Of a DNA stretch of 60,244 nt, positions 10,019-17,934 are shown one piece after another. How positions within the stretch are numbered: the stretch's first letter is position 1; each line of letters begins with the position of its first letter. The notes beneath the pieces are model-generated. The model had not been told where the DNA came from and ran no database searches. It saw only the letters and a program-made list of their open reading frames with translations. The translations under genes were made by a program, and so were the position numbers. Source of the DNA: a virus; IMG/VR virus record IMGVR_UViG_3300013103_000002, positions 1 through 60,244 of that record, one strand, 5' to 3'.

Positions 10019-10235
10019 CTAACATCTCCTTCTTTGTTTCGTTTAAAATAGACATGAGTTTGATAAATTTTTCCAATCTTTTATAGTTCAAAGGTTTTTC
10101 TACCAGAAGTCTATATACCTGTTGCATCTGGAATTTCAGAAGGGTCTCAAGAATTCGTTTTGCTTTCTCAAAATTTTTATCTGTCCAGTTATCTGGGTTT
10201 AGATAAATATTCATTAATTCTTCTACCAAACTCAT
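10002..10235 (-). CDS. Small helical protein of unknown function
   Basis: This protein of about 77 aa is predicted to be all alpha-helical (KAKRILETLLKFQMQQVYRL). The ATG at 10235 overlaps the TGA of the upstream endonuclease gene as ATGA, with GGAG at a good distance, so the two are translationally coupled. I recognise no domain. It lies between two nuclease genes and may be an accessory subunit, but nothing in the sequence shows that. Confidence 0.7.
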   Translation of the reverse strand: MSLVEELMNIYLNPDNWTDKNFEKAKRILETLLKFQMQQVYRLLVEKPLNYKRLEKFIKLMSILNETKKEMLDEGNS

Positions 10236-10648
10236 CACAACACTCCTATTTTTTTCAGAATTAGTTTATCCAAAATGAGCAAATTACCATATTCTTCCCT
10301 GAACATCCTTGCTTTCTTTTTCGCTCCAGCTTCCCATATACCTTTAATTTCAATGAAGTGTCCATTAACTTCAAAATCAGGAATATACCACTTCAGGTTG
10401 CTCAATCTGAAAGCATAAGGTTCATATTTCCATTTAAGTCTATATGCTTCGCAGAATTTTTTAGCGAAATCCAGTTCCCATCTGCTTCTGAAATTAAAAT
10501 GTGGAGGAAGTGGGAAGCCTCCTTTAATTCTCTGCGGAGGATAAGAAATCAAGTAATTAGCAAAACACTTTCCACTACAAAAAACACTATACTTATCCAC
10601 AAAAGGCATGATTACTCTTTTCTTACACCATAGACAATAATGTATCAT
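10235..10648 (-). CDS. PD-(D/E)XK endonuclease with N-terminal zinc knuckle
   Basis: The ATG at 10648 overlaps the TGA of recA as ATGA and has GGGAGGGG upstream. The N-terminus has CLWCKKR and FCSGKCFANY, a likely treble-clef zinc site. The core RSRWELDFAKKF, then WYIPDFEVNGHFIEIKG gives Glu, Asp and Glu-x-Lys as in T7 endonuclease I-like and TnsA-like nucleases. A role in resolving branched recombination or replication intermediates fits the location after recA. The family is clear; the substrate is inferred. Confidence 0.8.
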   Translation of the reverse strand: MIHYCLWCKKRVIMPFVDKYSVFCSGKCFANYLISYPPQRIKGGFPLPPHFNFRSRWELDFAKKFCEAYRLKWKYEPYAFRLSNLKWYIPDFEVNGHFIEIKGIWEAGAKKKARMFREEYGNLLILDKLILKKIGVL

Positions 10649-11628
10649 TTTTTCCCCTCCCACCATTTGTTTATGATTTGGTTTACTAAATTATCCCTGA
10701 ACTCTAAATTTTCCATCAAAGTTTTTTCTATCTCTTTTTGTGTCTTATATTTATTTCCAGCGTATTCATAGGAAGATTTATTTCTATTGATTATTCCCAG
10801 ATCAAGGGCAAATTTCAGGATAAGATTTTCATCAACAACCTTTCCCTGCTGAATATCAATTTTAAACTCTCCGCTAATGCGTGGGTAACCAGCTTTATTC
10901 TTTTCTATTGTGAATTGATGAACAGCTCTGTAAGGAATATCTCCTTTAGTTTCATATTTGGACAGGTATAAATGCACTATGAGATAGGAGAGATGTTCAA
11001 CTATATATCCTCCTGGCATTCTGATTTTTGATTCAAATTTCCTTGCTCCGACATTAGCCCTAGCTTGGTTTATCAGGATGCAGGTCAAAGGTCGCTTTTC
11101 CTTTTGAGCATTTGCCATACTAACCAATAACTTATTGAGCATTTTCCTTATTAACCTTGCCGACCCAGCTACTTGAGTATCTTCACTATCGTTTTCAACT
11201 TCACTAATAGAGATAATGGCAGGCAAGCTGTCTATCACAATAAGACTTACAGCGGGTTCTAAACTCATCTGATAAGCCAAATCCACTCCTTGTTCTCCAT
11301 AATCAGGAGAGATTATAACGATCCTTTTCATATCAGATACAAAATTAGACATCCATTCTTTGTTTAATGCCTGTTCAAAGTCAATATAGACAACATAATC
11401 CTGTGAAAACGTTTTCAAAAAGGAATCAATTACTTTAAAACTGAATGTGGTTTTGCCCGAACTCTTTGTGCCCCATAGGGTCGTAAATTTATTTACAGGA
11501 ATCCCTCCACCTGTAAGCAAATCAAAAGTAAATATTCTTGTAGGGATTTTTGTTATATTTGGGAATGTCTCTCCTATATTCAAAACATTCCCATATTCTT
11601 TTGTTATCTTTTCAAACAGTTCCTTCAT
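10645..11628 (-). CDS. recA/uvsX-like: RecA/UvsX-like recombinase
   Basis: The 327-aa protein has Walker A GTKSSGKTTFSF near aa 53, Walker B SLIVIDSLPAI, and a RecA-type loop near INQARANVGARKFES. It would form an ATP-dependent filament on ssDNA and drive strand exchange. It lies with SSB, an SF2 helicase, and three nucleases, a full phage recombination set. The protein is shorter than bacterial RecA and lacks its long C-terminal domain, as in T4 UvsX-type proteins. An operator palindrome falls inside the gene, encoding KTFS at 11404. Confidence 0.93.
   Translation of the reverse strand: MKELFEKITKEYGNVLNIGETFPNITKIPTRIFTFDLLTGGGIPVNKFTTLWGTKSSGKTTFSFKVIDSFLKTFSQDYVVYIDFEQALNKEWMSNFVSDMKRIVIISPDYGEQGVDLAYQMSLEPAVSLIVIDSLPAIISISEVENDSEDTQVAGSARLIRKMLNKLLVSMANAQKEKRPLTCILINQARANVGARKFESKIRMPGGYIVEHLSYLIVHLYLSKYETKGDIPYRAVHQFTIEKNKAGYPRISGEFKIDIQQGKVVDENLILKFALDLGIINRNKSSYEYAGNKYKTQKEIEKTLMENLEFRDNLVNQIINKWWEGKK
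11404..11417. promoter_or_regulatory. Operator palindrome inside recA
   Basis: Exact 14-mer with flanks G and A, read as FLKTFSQ. Confidence 0.75.
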
Positions 11629-11909
11629 TTTTTAAACCCCCATTTTGTTAATCTTTCTTTTATCCTTTTTTCAACAAACTTTCTTGCTTCTTCATAAGTT
11701 TGTTGTATTTCTCCCTTCCTGCAAGGAACTGTTACTCCCACCCGCAGAGATAGACTTTCATATTCAGCCAATTTCAATGTTCTTTTTAACTCATAAGTAA
11801 CCCATGCGGGTTCTTCATCTGCGGGAGTTTTAGATGGGATTTGAACCATCTCATTATCTTCCACTATTGTCATCTGAACTGTTTTGTTCTTCATATCTTT
11901 TTTTGACAT
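11625..11909 (-). CDS. Small protein with RVGVTVPC motif
   Basis: The 94-aa protein is of unknown function. The motif SLSLRVGVTVPCRKGE is followed by a helical segment, TYEEARKFVEKRI. The neighbouring 76-aa protein (12019-12249) has a similar stretch, SVCLYRVGMTNPCKG, so the two look like adjacent paralogs. The SD is GAGGAGG. The gene overlaps recA by 4 bp, so translation is probably coupled. A role in recombination or replication is inferred from position only. Confidence 0.8.
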   Translation of the reverse strand: MSKKDMKNKTVQMTIVEDNEMVQIPSKTPADEEPAWVTYELKRTLKLAEYESLSLRVGVTVPCRKGEIQQTYEEARKFVEKRIKERLTKWGFKK

Positions 11910-12018
11910 AGTTCCAAACCTCCTCTGGTTTATGATAGGGTTTTTGTCTAAAATAGTAATAAGCCTCCTCCAAGATTTTCAGAGAAACACCTTTCTCTGC
12001 CAAATATCTGGCTTGGAG
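11854..12018 (-). other. In-frame open extension after the TGA of the 76-aa gene
   Basis: Directly after the TGA at 12021-12019 the same frame stays open for 54 codons. It encodes a protein-like sequence containing LAEKGVSLKILEEAYYYF and KPEEVWNYVKKRYEEQ. No SD precedes the TTG that could start it separately. It may be a readthrough product (context TGA C), a recent nonsense mutation, or chance. It overlaps the start of the 94-aa gene in another frame. Confidence 0.35.
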
Positions 12019-12249
12019 TCAGAAATCAAATAGCCAAGTAAACCTTGCAGTATTCTCTACAACACCTTTGCAGGGATTTGTCATTCCTACTCTATATAAG
12101 CAAACGCTTACAGGATAATTTTTATAAAACCCAAATTTTCCTTCTAGTTTATAGTATAGCAAAGTATTTATTTTGTTCTTCAGGAAAACTTTTGCTTTTT
12201 TTGGAGAGAGATTTCTCTTTTTTGCTAGTGGAGTATTTCCTCTTGGCAT
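12019..12249 (-). CDS. Small basic protein with RVGMTNPC motif
   Basis: The 76-aa protein starts with ATG after AAGGAGGG. The N-terminus is strongly basic (MPRGNTPLAKKRNLSPKKAK), and SVCLYRVGMTNPCKG resembles a motif in the next gene. The reading frame continues after its TGA stop for 54 more codons, so a longer form or a broken ancestor is possible. Function is unknown. Confidence 0.7.
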   Translation of the reverse strand: MPRGNTPLAKKRNLSPKKAKVFLKNKINTLLYYKLEGKFGFYKNYPVSVCLYRVGMTNPCKGVVENTARFTWLFDF

Positions 12250-12260
12250 CCAGCCCTCCT

Positions 12261-13538
12261 TTAGAGTTTGATTATTTTAATTTTACAACCTTCATAATCC
12301 TTACTGCGTTTAGTGAAATAATTTCTCATCAAGGGAGAAAAGTTATCCACAATATCAACAATTATTGGCTGTCTTTTGTGTTCACTGATTCTCAAAACTC
12401 TCCCTATTGCCTGTTTGACTGAAGTTCTGGGAGTAGCCAGAATTAGACAATCAATATCAGGAGCATCAAACCCAATTCCCGATGCCTGATATGTCCCTAA
12501 AATAATCCTTTCCTTTCCTGTATAAGTTTTCTTTTCTCCTATAACCCACGCTTTATCAGGAACATCTATCAGCTTATTATACTCATAGAGCAATTCAAGA
12601 ATATCACTCAATATCAGAACTTTGTATCCTTTTTTGTAAGCCTTCAATGCTAGCTGGGCAACAATCTTATTCCTGCGTGGAATATTCAATTTCTTCAGGA
12701 ATCTACTTTTTATAAATCGCTTATTAATGAAACAATCTTTTGTGCTGGTCAATGGACTGTTGAATTCAATCTTCAGCACCTTTGGAGTAAGCAGGGTTGC
12801 TTCAGTCTTGGCTATAATAGGACCTATATGCCAGAAGAACAGATTTTCCATTCCATCTTCTCTATGCGGAGTAGCTGTCAGCCCTGTCCTGAATCTGGGA
12901 TTAAACAAAGTAACAGTTTGATTAAACTTCTCTGCTCCCAATATATGAACTTCATCATAGATTACATGTCCAAAATATTCTTTATAGGGAACTTCTTTCT
13001 TTCGTAATAATGTCTGGATCATGGCTATTGTAACAGGACGCAGGTCTTCTTTCTCCTGCCTGATTTCTCCCACTTCCATACCTAAAAATTCCTTTACCGC
13101 TCTTTTCCATTGTTCATAGAGTATTTCAGTATGAACGACAATCAGAGTGCGGTATTTTAATAGAGTAGCAAGATATAACCCAACAACTGTTTTTCCTGTT
13201 CCTGTTGGCATCTGGATAATTCCACCATAAGGAGCTTTTGTCTTTACTGCTTTTGCGTATTGAATCAGCACATCTTTCTGATATGGACGCAATTTGATGT
13301 TGTGTTTTAGCTTAACCCTTTCCCACTTTCCTTTTACTGGAGGATATTTTTTCAGCTTTAGGAAATAACGGGGGACTCCCACATAGTCCCCCTTGTTTTC
13401 ATAGAGAATGAGTGGCTCTTGCTCCCTACCAAAGTAGTCCTGTCTGGTTATAACCAGACGATTTAAATCTACTCTGGATTTGGGAACATAGAGCCACTCT
13501 TTACAGACAATTTTAGAACGGGACTTCATCGTCGTCAT
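12261..13538 (-). CDS. SF2 DEAD/DEAH-type helicase (UvsW/XPB-like)
   Basis: The helicase motifs run in order: Walker A QMPTGTGKTVVG, motif Ia VVHTEILYEQW, motif II YDEVH, motif III LTATPHRED, the C-terminal GTYQASGIGFDAPDID, and motif VI KQAIGRVLR. It is an ATP-dependent DNA or RNA translocase. Next to recA, ssb and nucleases, a UvsW-like branch-migration role is likely. The start at 13538 follows AAAGGAG; another ATG lies 9 nt downstream with a longer spacing. It overlaps the end of ssb. Confidence 0.9.
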   Translation of the reverse strand: MTTMKSRSKIVCKEWLYVPKSRVDLNRLVITRQDYFGREQEPLILYENKGDYVGVPRYFLKLKKYPPVKGKWERVKLKHNIKLRPYQKDVLIQYAKAVKTKAPYGGIIQMPTGTGKTVVGLYLATLLKYRTLIVVHTEILYEQWKRAVKEFLGMEVGEIRQEKEDLRPVTIAMIQTLLRKKEVPYKEYFGHVIYDEVHILGAEKFNQTVTLFNPRFRTGLTATPHREDGMENLFFWHIGPIIAKTEATLLTPKVLKIEFNSPLTSTKDCFINKRFIKSRFLKKLNIPRRNKIVAQLALKAYKKGYKVLILSDILELLYEYNKLIDVPDKAWVIGEKKTYTGKERIILGTYQASGIGFDAPDIDCLILATPRTSVKQAIGRVLRISEHKRQPIIVDIVDNFSPLMRNYFTKRSKDYEGCKIKIIKL

Positions 13539-14352
13539 CGTCTCCTTTCTCATCATCTAAATCGCTAAAATCTAAATCGTCATCTTCTTCGTCTTCTTCT
13601 TCGTCAATATCATTTTCTTCATTATCTTCTTCATCTTCTCCATCATCATTTTCTTCAAAGAGATCATCAAGTTCTTCTTCTTTTTCTTCTTCGTTATCTT
13701 CTTCCACAAAGAGATCGTCCAGTTCTTCATCAAGATTTTCTTCAGACCCGACAACAGTTACATCAAAACCCATGTTTTCTAATTCTTCATCAGTAGGAGG
13801 AGCTAGGACTTTCTCATAATCATAAGGTTCGGAGTCCTTTAGCTTCTTCAAATCTACTCTACCCAGTCTTTCAAATACAGCTCCGCAGTTTGGATCTTGG
13901 GCTGTATATCTTTTCACTTCAAATACAAGACCTCTTAAATTCTTTACCTTCTTCTTAATGTCTTCAATGATATTTATTGCACTCCCTTTTAAAGGCAACA
14001 GAACCTTCCTGTTTTTGAGCTTCCTTCCATCACTTGTTACGATTGTTCTAGTATCTATAATTGTGTAATATGCGGTATATGTTGGTCTATCTCCGCTCTG
14101 GCAGACAGGACAAGGCTTGAAGTCAGAAGTGCAGGTTACATAGTTGCCCCATCTTCCTGCTATTTTTAGGTTATGCTCTTTGATGTAGAAACCATCTGAA
14201 TCAAGAAAGATGATCTTCGCAGTTTCCTGCGGTCTTAACCTGAAGCGTGGGACGCTTTTCTCTTTCTTCATTTCAGCTATTGCATCTAATCTCTGCTTTT
14301 CCTTGAAACCTTCTTCTCCGATCCTAAACCATGTTGCATTTTTCTTTGCCAT
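13513..14352 (-). CDS. ssb: Single-stranded DNA-binding protein with long acidic tail
   Basis: The 279-aa protein has a nucleic-acid-binding core of about 200 residues containing a CPVC zinc-type pair (CTSDFKPCPVCQSG), similar in layout to T4 gp32. The last ~75 residues are almost all Asp and Glu, with an internal repeat of EELDDLF, and end in DDDEVPF. A terminal DDxxPF-like tip is the protein-docking peptide of bacterial SSBs. It should coat ssDNA and recruit the helicase, primase, recombinase and polymerase encoded around it. The SD is AAAGGAGG. Confidence 0.88.
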   Translation of the reverse strand: MAKKNATWFRIGEEGFKEKQRLDAIAEMKKEKSVPRFRLRPQETAKIIFLDSDGFYIKEHNLKIAGRWGNYVTCTSDFKPCPVCQSGDRPTYTAYYTIIDTRTIVTSDGRKLKNRKVLLPLKGSAINIIEDIKKKVKNLRGLVFEVKRYTAQDPNCGAVFERLGRVDLKKLKDSEPYDYEKVLAPPTDEELENMGFDVTVVGSEENLDEELDDLFVEEDNEEEKEEELDDLFEENDDGEDEEDNEENDIDEEEDEEDDDLDFSDLDDEKGDDDDDEVPF

Positions 14353-14364
14353 AACAGACCTCCT

Positions 14365-15291
14365 TTATATTTTTTTGATTGATTTTAATGCCTTGTTAAT
14401 AACTCCTTTTTCAACCATCTCTGCGGGATCATTACATCCTTGATAATCCTTTACTTTGTAGAAGACCATGTAATCTTTGAGCTTCTCATAAATTCTTTTT
14501 TCAGCTTTCTCTCCTGCCTTATCATTGTCAAAAAACAATACCAATTCTTTAGCTTCGCAGGTTCTCAAAGTTTTCAATTGAGCATTACTTATTTCCGATC
14601 CTCCCGCAGACCATACATTGTATATCCCAACATCCCATAACTTCAAAAGATTCCTTTCTCCTTCTACCAGAATTAAAGGCTCATCTGGATTTATAGGAAG
14701 ATGATAACCAAACCATACTCCCAAGCTGTGGGGCATCTGCCCCCCAAACTCTTTGTAAAATCTATATCTTGGTTGCTCTGGATCTAACCCTAAATATCTT
14801 CCTTTCAAGGCTATTACTCTATTGTTGTAGTAGCGAATTGGAATCACGACCCTTCTCTCTTTCGGATCATATCTCAATGAAAACGTTTTCACTGTTTCCT
14901 TCTTGAATAATTTTCCTGTGTAAATAGGGAAAGGAATATAGTTTATATATCTTGGTTTCTTCGGAGATATATCTCTGAACAGAGTAGGGATAAACAATTC
15001 CTTCTTCCCAAACTCTTTTAGAGAAGGATCATCTATTCCTGTTACATTTTTCCATGTATTATAGATACGGCTGACATGTCCTTTTATTCCGCACCCAAAA
15101 CAATGAAAGACACCGTTAGCTAGATTGATTCCAAACGATGGATTTCTATCCACTCCACCTTCATGAGTCCATTTTGCGAATGGGCAAGAGCTGTTTATCC
15201 AGTTCCCGTTTTTTCTGACCTGCGGGTTTTCTATCCCTAATCGGCGAAGCAAGTCTATATAAATGTGCAGGTTCATATATGTTTTGCCCAT
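14365..15291 (-). CDS. dnaG-like: DNA primase (zinc finger plus TOPRIM)
   Basis: The start at 15291 (MGKTYMNLH) follows AAAAGGAGGAGG. The zinc-binding motif is SSCPFAKWTHEGG, then VFHCFGCGIKGH near aa 35-75. The TOPRIM core is LILVEGERNLLKLW and LVLFFDNDKAGEKA near aa 215-285. It makes RNA primers for the phage fork. The helicase is a separate protein encoded upstream, unlike T7 gp4. An operator palindrome inside the gene encodes KTFS at 14878. Confidence 0.93.
   Translation of the reverse strand: MGKTYMNLHIYIDLLRRLGIENPQVRKNGNWINSSCPFAKWTHEGGVDRNPSFGINLANGVFHCFGCGIKGHVSRIYNTWKNVTGIDDPSLKEFGKKELFIPTLFRDISPKKPRYINYIPFPIYTGKLFKKETVKTFSLRYDPKERRVVIPIRYYNNRVIALKGRYLGLDPEQPRYRFYKEFGGQMPHSLGVWFGYHLPINPDEPLILVEGERNLLKLWDVGIYNVWSAGGSEISNAQLKTLRTCEAKELVLFFDNDKAGEKAEKRIYEKLKDYMVFYKVKDYQGCNDPAEMVEKGVINKALKSIKKI
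14878..14891. promoter_or_regulatory. Operator palindrome inside primase
   Basis: Exact 14-mer with flanks A and C, read as TVKTFSL. Confidence 0.75.
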
Positions 15292-15514
15292 TTTCCTCCT
15301 CCTTTTCAGGTTTTCTAATGTTCCATTTTTTAAGATATTCATCATATAAATCCCACTCCTTATCTGTCATTATTAATTCTGGCTCTCCCATAAAACACAT
15401 TACAACAAACATCTCCATCATATAGGGAGTCCAATCTAAAGCCTGTTCTCCGAAATAGTGAATAAATGTCCTTATGATTCTATGTTGCTCTGGATGCAGT
15501 TTGATTTTCTTCAT
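15161..15514 (-). CDS. Small protein between helicase and primase
   Basis: The 117-aa protein of unknown function has GGAGGTGAAAA before its ATG. Its first ~72 residues (with IRTFIHYFGEQALDW) lie outside other genes except for 35 bp shared with the helicase end. Its last ~43 residues overlap the start of primase by about 130 bp in another frame, and that tail is low in order and basic. The position between helicase and primase would suit a helicase loader, but no motif supports that. Confidence 0.65.
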   Translation of the reverse strand: MKKIKLHPEQHRIIRTFIHYFGEQALDWTPYMMEMFVVMCFMGEPELIMTDKEWDLYDEYLKKWNIRKPEKEEENGQNIYEPAHLYRLASPIRDRKPAGQKKRELDKQLLPIRKMDS

Positions 15515-16697
15515 TTTTCACCTCCGAAAAATCCATTCTTTCCCAGTCCCAATTGATTTCAAAGGACTGGGTTATTCCTTCTCTATTTGCAAAAACATCT
15601 ATCACTTTTGTAGGAGAATTATCTTCTCCATGAATTCCTATTGCAACCGAAACTAATTGGCTCAAAGCATCGGTCAATTGTATCTTTTCCAGATCTCCTC
15701 CTTTAGTTCTTGATGCTTGTCTATTAAATTGGAACGAAACCACAAAAGGTTTGGAGTAAGTAAGAGCAAGGTTCTTTAGCTCATTGGCTAATACAGTCGC
15801 ATTCTCCCACAAACTCTTATAGTGCTTCTGGATTTTAATCAGATACCCGCCGTCAATGAACACAATATCTGGATTATATTTCTCTACAAGGAATGCAATA
15901 TCATCTATGGTTTTTGAAAACCTGCCTTCAACATATAAGAAAGGTAGTTCTGTATCCAGCAAGGAAGCGATTTCTCTTTCTGCAAATGAACTGATTTCTC
16001 CTGTATGAAGTGCAGAGAAATTCAGCTTGGAATGCAGAGCAATAATCCTTTTAGCTTGTTGCTTTATACTCATCTCCATTGAAATAAGCATAGGAATATA
16101 TCCCTGTTGGGCTACATGTAGAGCAGAATAAGCCATGATAAGAGATTTTCCCATCTTCGGTCGGGCAACAATCAGGTCCAAATCTTCTGGTTGATAGCCT
16201 CCAGTCAAGAAATCCAGCGTATCCCAGCCTGTTGGAATCCCAATTGGCTTATCTATCTTTGTTCTTTTCTCCTGAATATAATCCAGAACTGTTTGGGCTA
16301 AATCTCTGAAAGTTTTAACTCCATCTTCTATTTGCTTCAATCTCTTATATCTGGCAATAAACCTTTCCATTCTGGAAATAAGAGCATCAATCTCATGCTT
16401 CCGTATATCTTCTTCTATTTCAGTAGAGAGATTTAACAAATCTTCTTTGAGTTTCCTTTCTATGCACCGTTGATAGAGAAGATCAATAGGAGCATCGGGC
16501 ACTAGGATTTCTTCTTCATCTATCAGCTCGGCAAAGGTCTGGATTGATGGAAGGCTTCTATATTTCTCTACATATTCCTTTATTATTTTATATTGTTCCT
16601 TTTCGTAATCAATGAAAATGTTTTCATTCAGCAAACGAAATAACTTCAGATCCCTGTCTCGCAGTATTGCTACCAACAAATTTGTCCCGATTGACAT
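15480..16697 (-). CDS. dnaB: Replicative DnaB-like helicase
   Basis: The 405-aa protein has the RecA-fold C-terminal domain of DnaB: IPTGWDTLDFLTGGY, Walker A ARPKMGKSLIMAY, Walker B NPDIVFIDGGYLI and a conserved Gln in SFQFNRQASR. The N-terminal ~110 residues correspond to the primase-interacting domain. It unwinds DNA at the phage fork with the primase encoded just downstream. An operator variant near its N-terminus encodes NENIF and also supplies the stop codon of the upstream gene. Confidence 0.92.
   Translation of the reverse strand: MSIGTNLLVAILRDRDLKLFRLLNENIFIDYEKEQYKIIKEYVEKYRSLPSIQTFAELIDEEEILVPDAPIDLLYQRCIERKLKEDLLNLSTEIEEDIRKHEIDALISRMERFIARYKRLKQIEDGVKTFRDLAQTVLDYIQEKRTKIDKPIGIPTGWDTLDFLTGGYQPEDLDLIVARPKMGKSLIMAYSALHVAQQGYIPMLISMEMSIKQQAKRIIALHSKLNFSALHTGEISSFAEREIASLLDTELPFLYVEGRFSKTIDDIAFLVEKYNPDIVFIDGGYLIKIQKHYKSLWENATVLANELKNLALTYSKPFVVSFQFNRQASRTKGGDLEKIQLTDALSQLVSVAIGIHGEDNSPTKVIDVFANREGITQSFEINWDWERMDFSEVKNEENQTASRAT
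16613..16626. promoter_or_regulatory. Operator variant at the helicase start region
   Basis: TGAAAATGTTTTCA; on the minus strand its TGA stops the upstream gene, and in the helicase frame it reads NENIFI. Confidence 0.7.
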
Positions 16698-17112
16698 CTA
16701 TGATAACTCCTTCTTCTTCTAAATATTCTATGTTTTTCCCAAATATTTCCTGAAGTTCCAGCTTTCCCAGAACATCCATAACGATTTCTTTCTTTAACCG
16801 AAGGAGCTTAAATATATGTTTATACTTCACATCTGTTGTGGAAGAATCTACCAGCACCACCGACCCTTGAACTTCAGGATAGATAGAAAGAGAATCTACC
16901 TTTAAATTCCCATACTTGTAAATTTTATATAATTTTTTAGCAACACAATAACAAACAAGGCTTTCCTTTTTGATTGATTTCCTTCCCATTAGGATAATAG
17001 GATTTCCGTTTATTCTCCGCAGGAACTCCTTTTCATACCCGTAATCATAGGGAGAAAGAATCCTGATTCCGTGCGTTTTCATCACAACAAACACTGGGTT
17101 AGTCTTCATCAT
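16624..17112 (-). CDS. Hypothetical early protein
   Basis: The protein of about 162 aa has its start set at MMKTNPVFVVM, which has AGGAG upstream; an upstream in-frame Met lacks an SD. It contains alternating strands such as GSVVLVDSSTTD and a C-terminal YLEEEGVIIDVNRDKF. No family was recognised. Its TGA stop at 16626-16624 is the first three bases of an operator palindrome read on this strand. It overlaps both neighbours slightly. Confidence 0.7.
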   Translation of the reverse strand: MMKTNPVFVVMKTHGIRILSPYDYGYEKEFLRRINGNPIILMGRKSIKKESLVCYCVAKKLYKIYKYGNLKVDSLSIYPEVQGSVVLVDSSTTDVKYKHIFKLLRLKKEIVMDVLGKLELQEIFGKNIEYLEEEGVIIDVNRDKFVGSNTARQGSEVISFAE

Positions 17113-17449
17113 TCTTAAATCTCCTGTAAATCTTGCCATAATTAAAACAGAAAGATACAAGACTTCCATTATAGTTCTTAATCTTCCAAGCTAAATAATC
17201 TTCATTCTGGATTGCAAATCGGATCACTTGTGGAAGATCATCTGTGGCTATTTCATTAAGAAACTTTTTCAGGATTGCTTTGACCTTATATGTCATAGGA
17301 ACTAAATCGCTGGCAAGCCCTTCTACTTTGTGAGCCAAAACCCAAAATTTAACCAAATCTTTTTCTTTCCAACCTTTGCTTTTATACAATTTGATAAGGG
17401 ATCTCAAAGATTCTTCTCTGTCAACGGAAGGCAACCTTAAAACTTTCAT
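17099..17449 (-). CDS. First gene of the replication operon, hypothetical
   Basis: The 116-aa protein is helical and starts after AAGGAGGG. Its ATG lies just downstream of a clear leftward promoter. The segment EESLRSLIKLYKSKGWKEKD resembles a helical DNA- or protein-binding module, but no family was identified. As first gene it may be an early regulator or replication initiator; that is inference from position. Confidence 0.75.
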   Translation of the reverse strand: MKVLRLPSVDREESLRSLIKLYKSKGWKEKDLVKFWVLAHKVEGLASDLVPMTYKVKAILKKFLNEIATDDLPQVIRFAIQNEDYLAWKIKNYNGSLVSFCFNYGKIYRRFKNDED

Positions 17450-17470
17450 TCCACCCTCCTTCGTTTTTCA

Positions 17471-17501
17471 ATTATATAACATCAGTATTTGTTTTTGTCA
17501 A
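17471..17501 (-). promoter_or_regulatory. Leftward sigma-A promoter of replication operon
   Basis: On the minus strand TTGACA (17501-17496) is followed after 17 nt by TATATA, with TATAAT two bases further on (17476-17471); TG just upstream makes an extended -10. It lies 22 bp before the first ATG. Confidence 0.8.
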
Positions 17502-17553
17502 TATCAAAAATAAAAATTTTGATTTTCTTTTCAAAATATGTTAGAAAGAAAGT

Positions 17554-17823
17554 ATGCAAGAGTTAATTCCAGGATTCCCACCTTTTCCGCTTGAGAAAAA
17601 AGTTAGGAGAGAGACAAAACTTTTCTGGACTTTCTTTGCAAGATGTCCGAAGGTTGATAATTTTTGTATCTACTATCGTCCTGCGTGGAGAAGATGTATG
17701 TTGTTGAAGGACAATAAGGGTAGGGAAGGGCGACCGATTAAGCAAGTAAAAGAATGTCCAGATGAATACGGATTCAAGTTTGGTCCTTCTGCATATAGAA
17801 AGATATATGAACCTTTAGATTGA
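17554..17823 (+). CDS. Small Cys-containing protein, divergent from replication operon
   Basis: The 89-aa protein has four Cys residues (RCPKVDNFC, RRCML, KECPDEY), which could hold a metal. It is the only rightward gene between 5.3 and 22.1 kb. The upstream AGAAAGAAAGT is a weak SD. Its TGA stop at 17821-17823 is also the first three bases of an operator palindrome. No family was recognised, and it could be a small regulator made in the opposite direction to replication genes. Confidence 0.6.
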   Translation: MQELIPGFPPFPLEKKVRRETKLFWTFFARCPKVDNFCIYYRPAWRRCMLLKDNKGREGRPIKQVKECPDEYGFKFGPSAYRKIYEPLD

Positions 17824-17834
17824 AAACGTTTTCA
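17821..17834. promoter_or_regulatory. Operator palindrome overlapping a stop codon
   Basis: Exact 14-mer with flanks T and C. Its TGA stops the rightward 89-aa gene; it also lies just past the leftward terminator. Confidence 0.85.
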
Positions 17835-17837
17835 CTC

Positions 17838-17868
17838 TAAAAATTAAAACCCCCTCATTTGAGGGGGT
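17838..17868 (-). terminator. Rho-independent terminator for the leftward accessory operon
   Basis: ACCCCCTC, a 4-nt loop and GAGGGGGT form an 8-bp GC-rich stem (17849-17868). On the minus strand it is followed by TTTTAATTTTT. It lies 66 bp after the AAA ATPase gene and before the next leftward promoter. Confidence 0.85.
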
Positions 17869-17934
17869 CGGAAGAAGGAGGGGAAGGAGGACTTTTGGGT
17901 ATCAGTTATATTTTACTGTTTTTTGTTTGAATAG

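Noticed and set aside
13572-13754. A Met/Lys-rich open frame on the minus strand
   Set aside because: It is the shifted frame of the acidic SSB tail (GAT/GAA runs).
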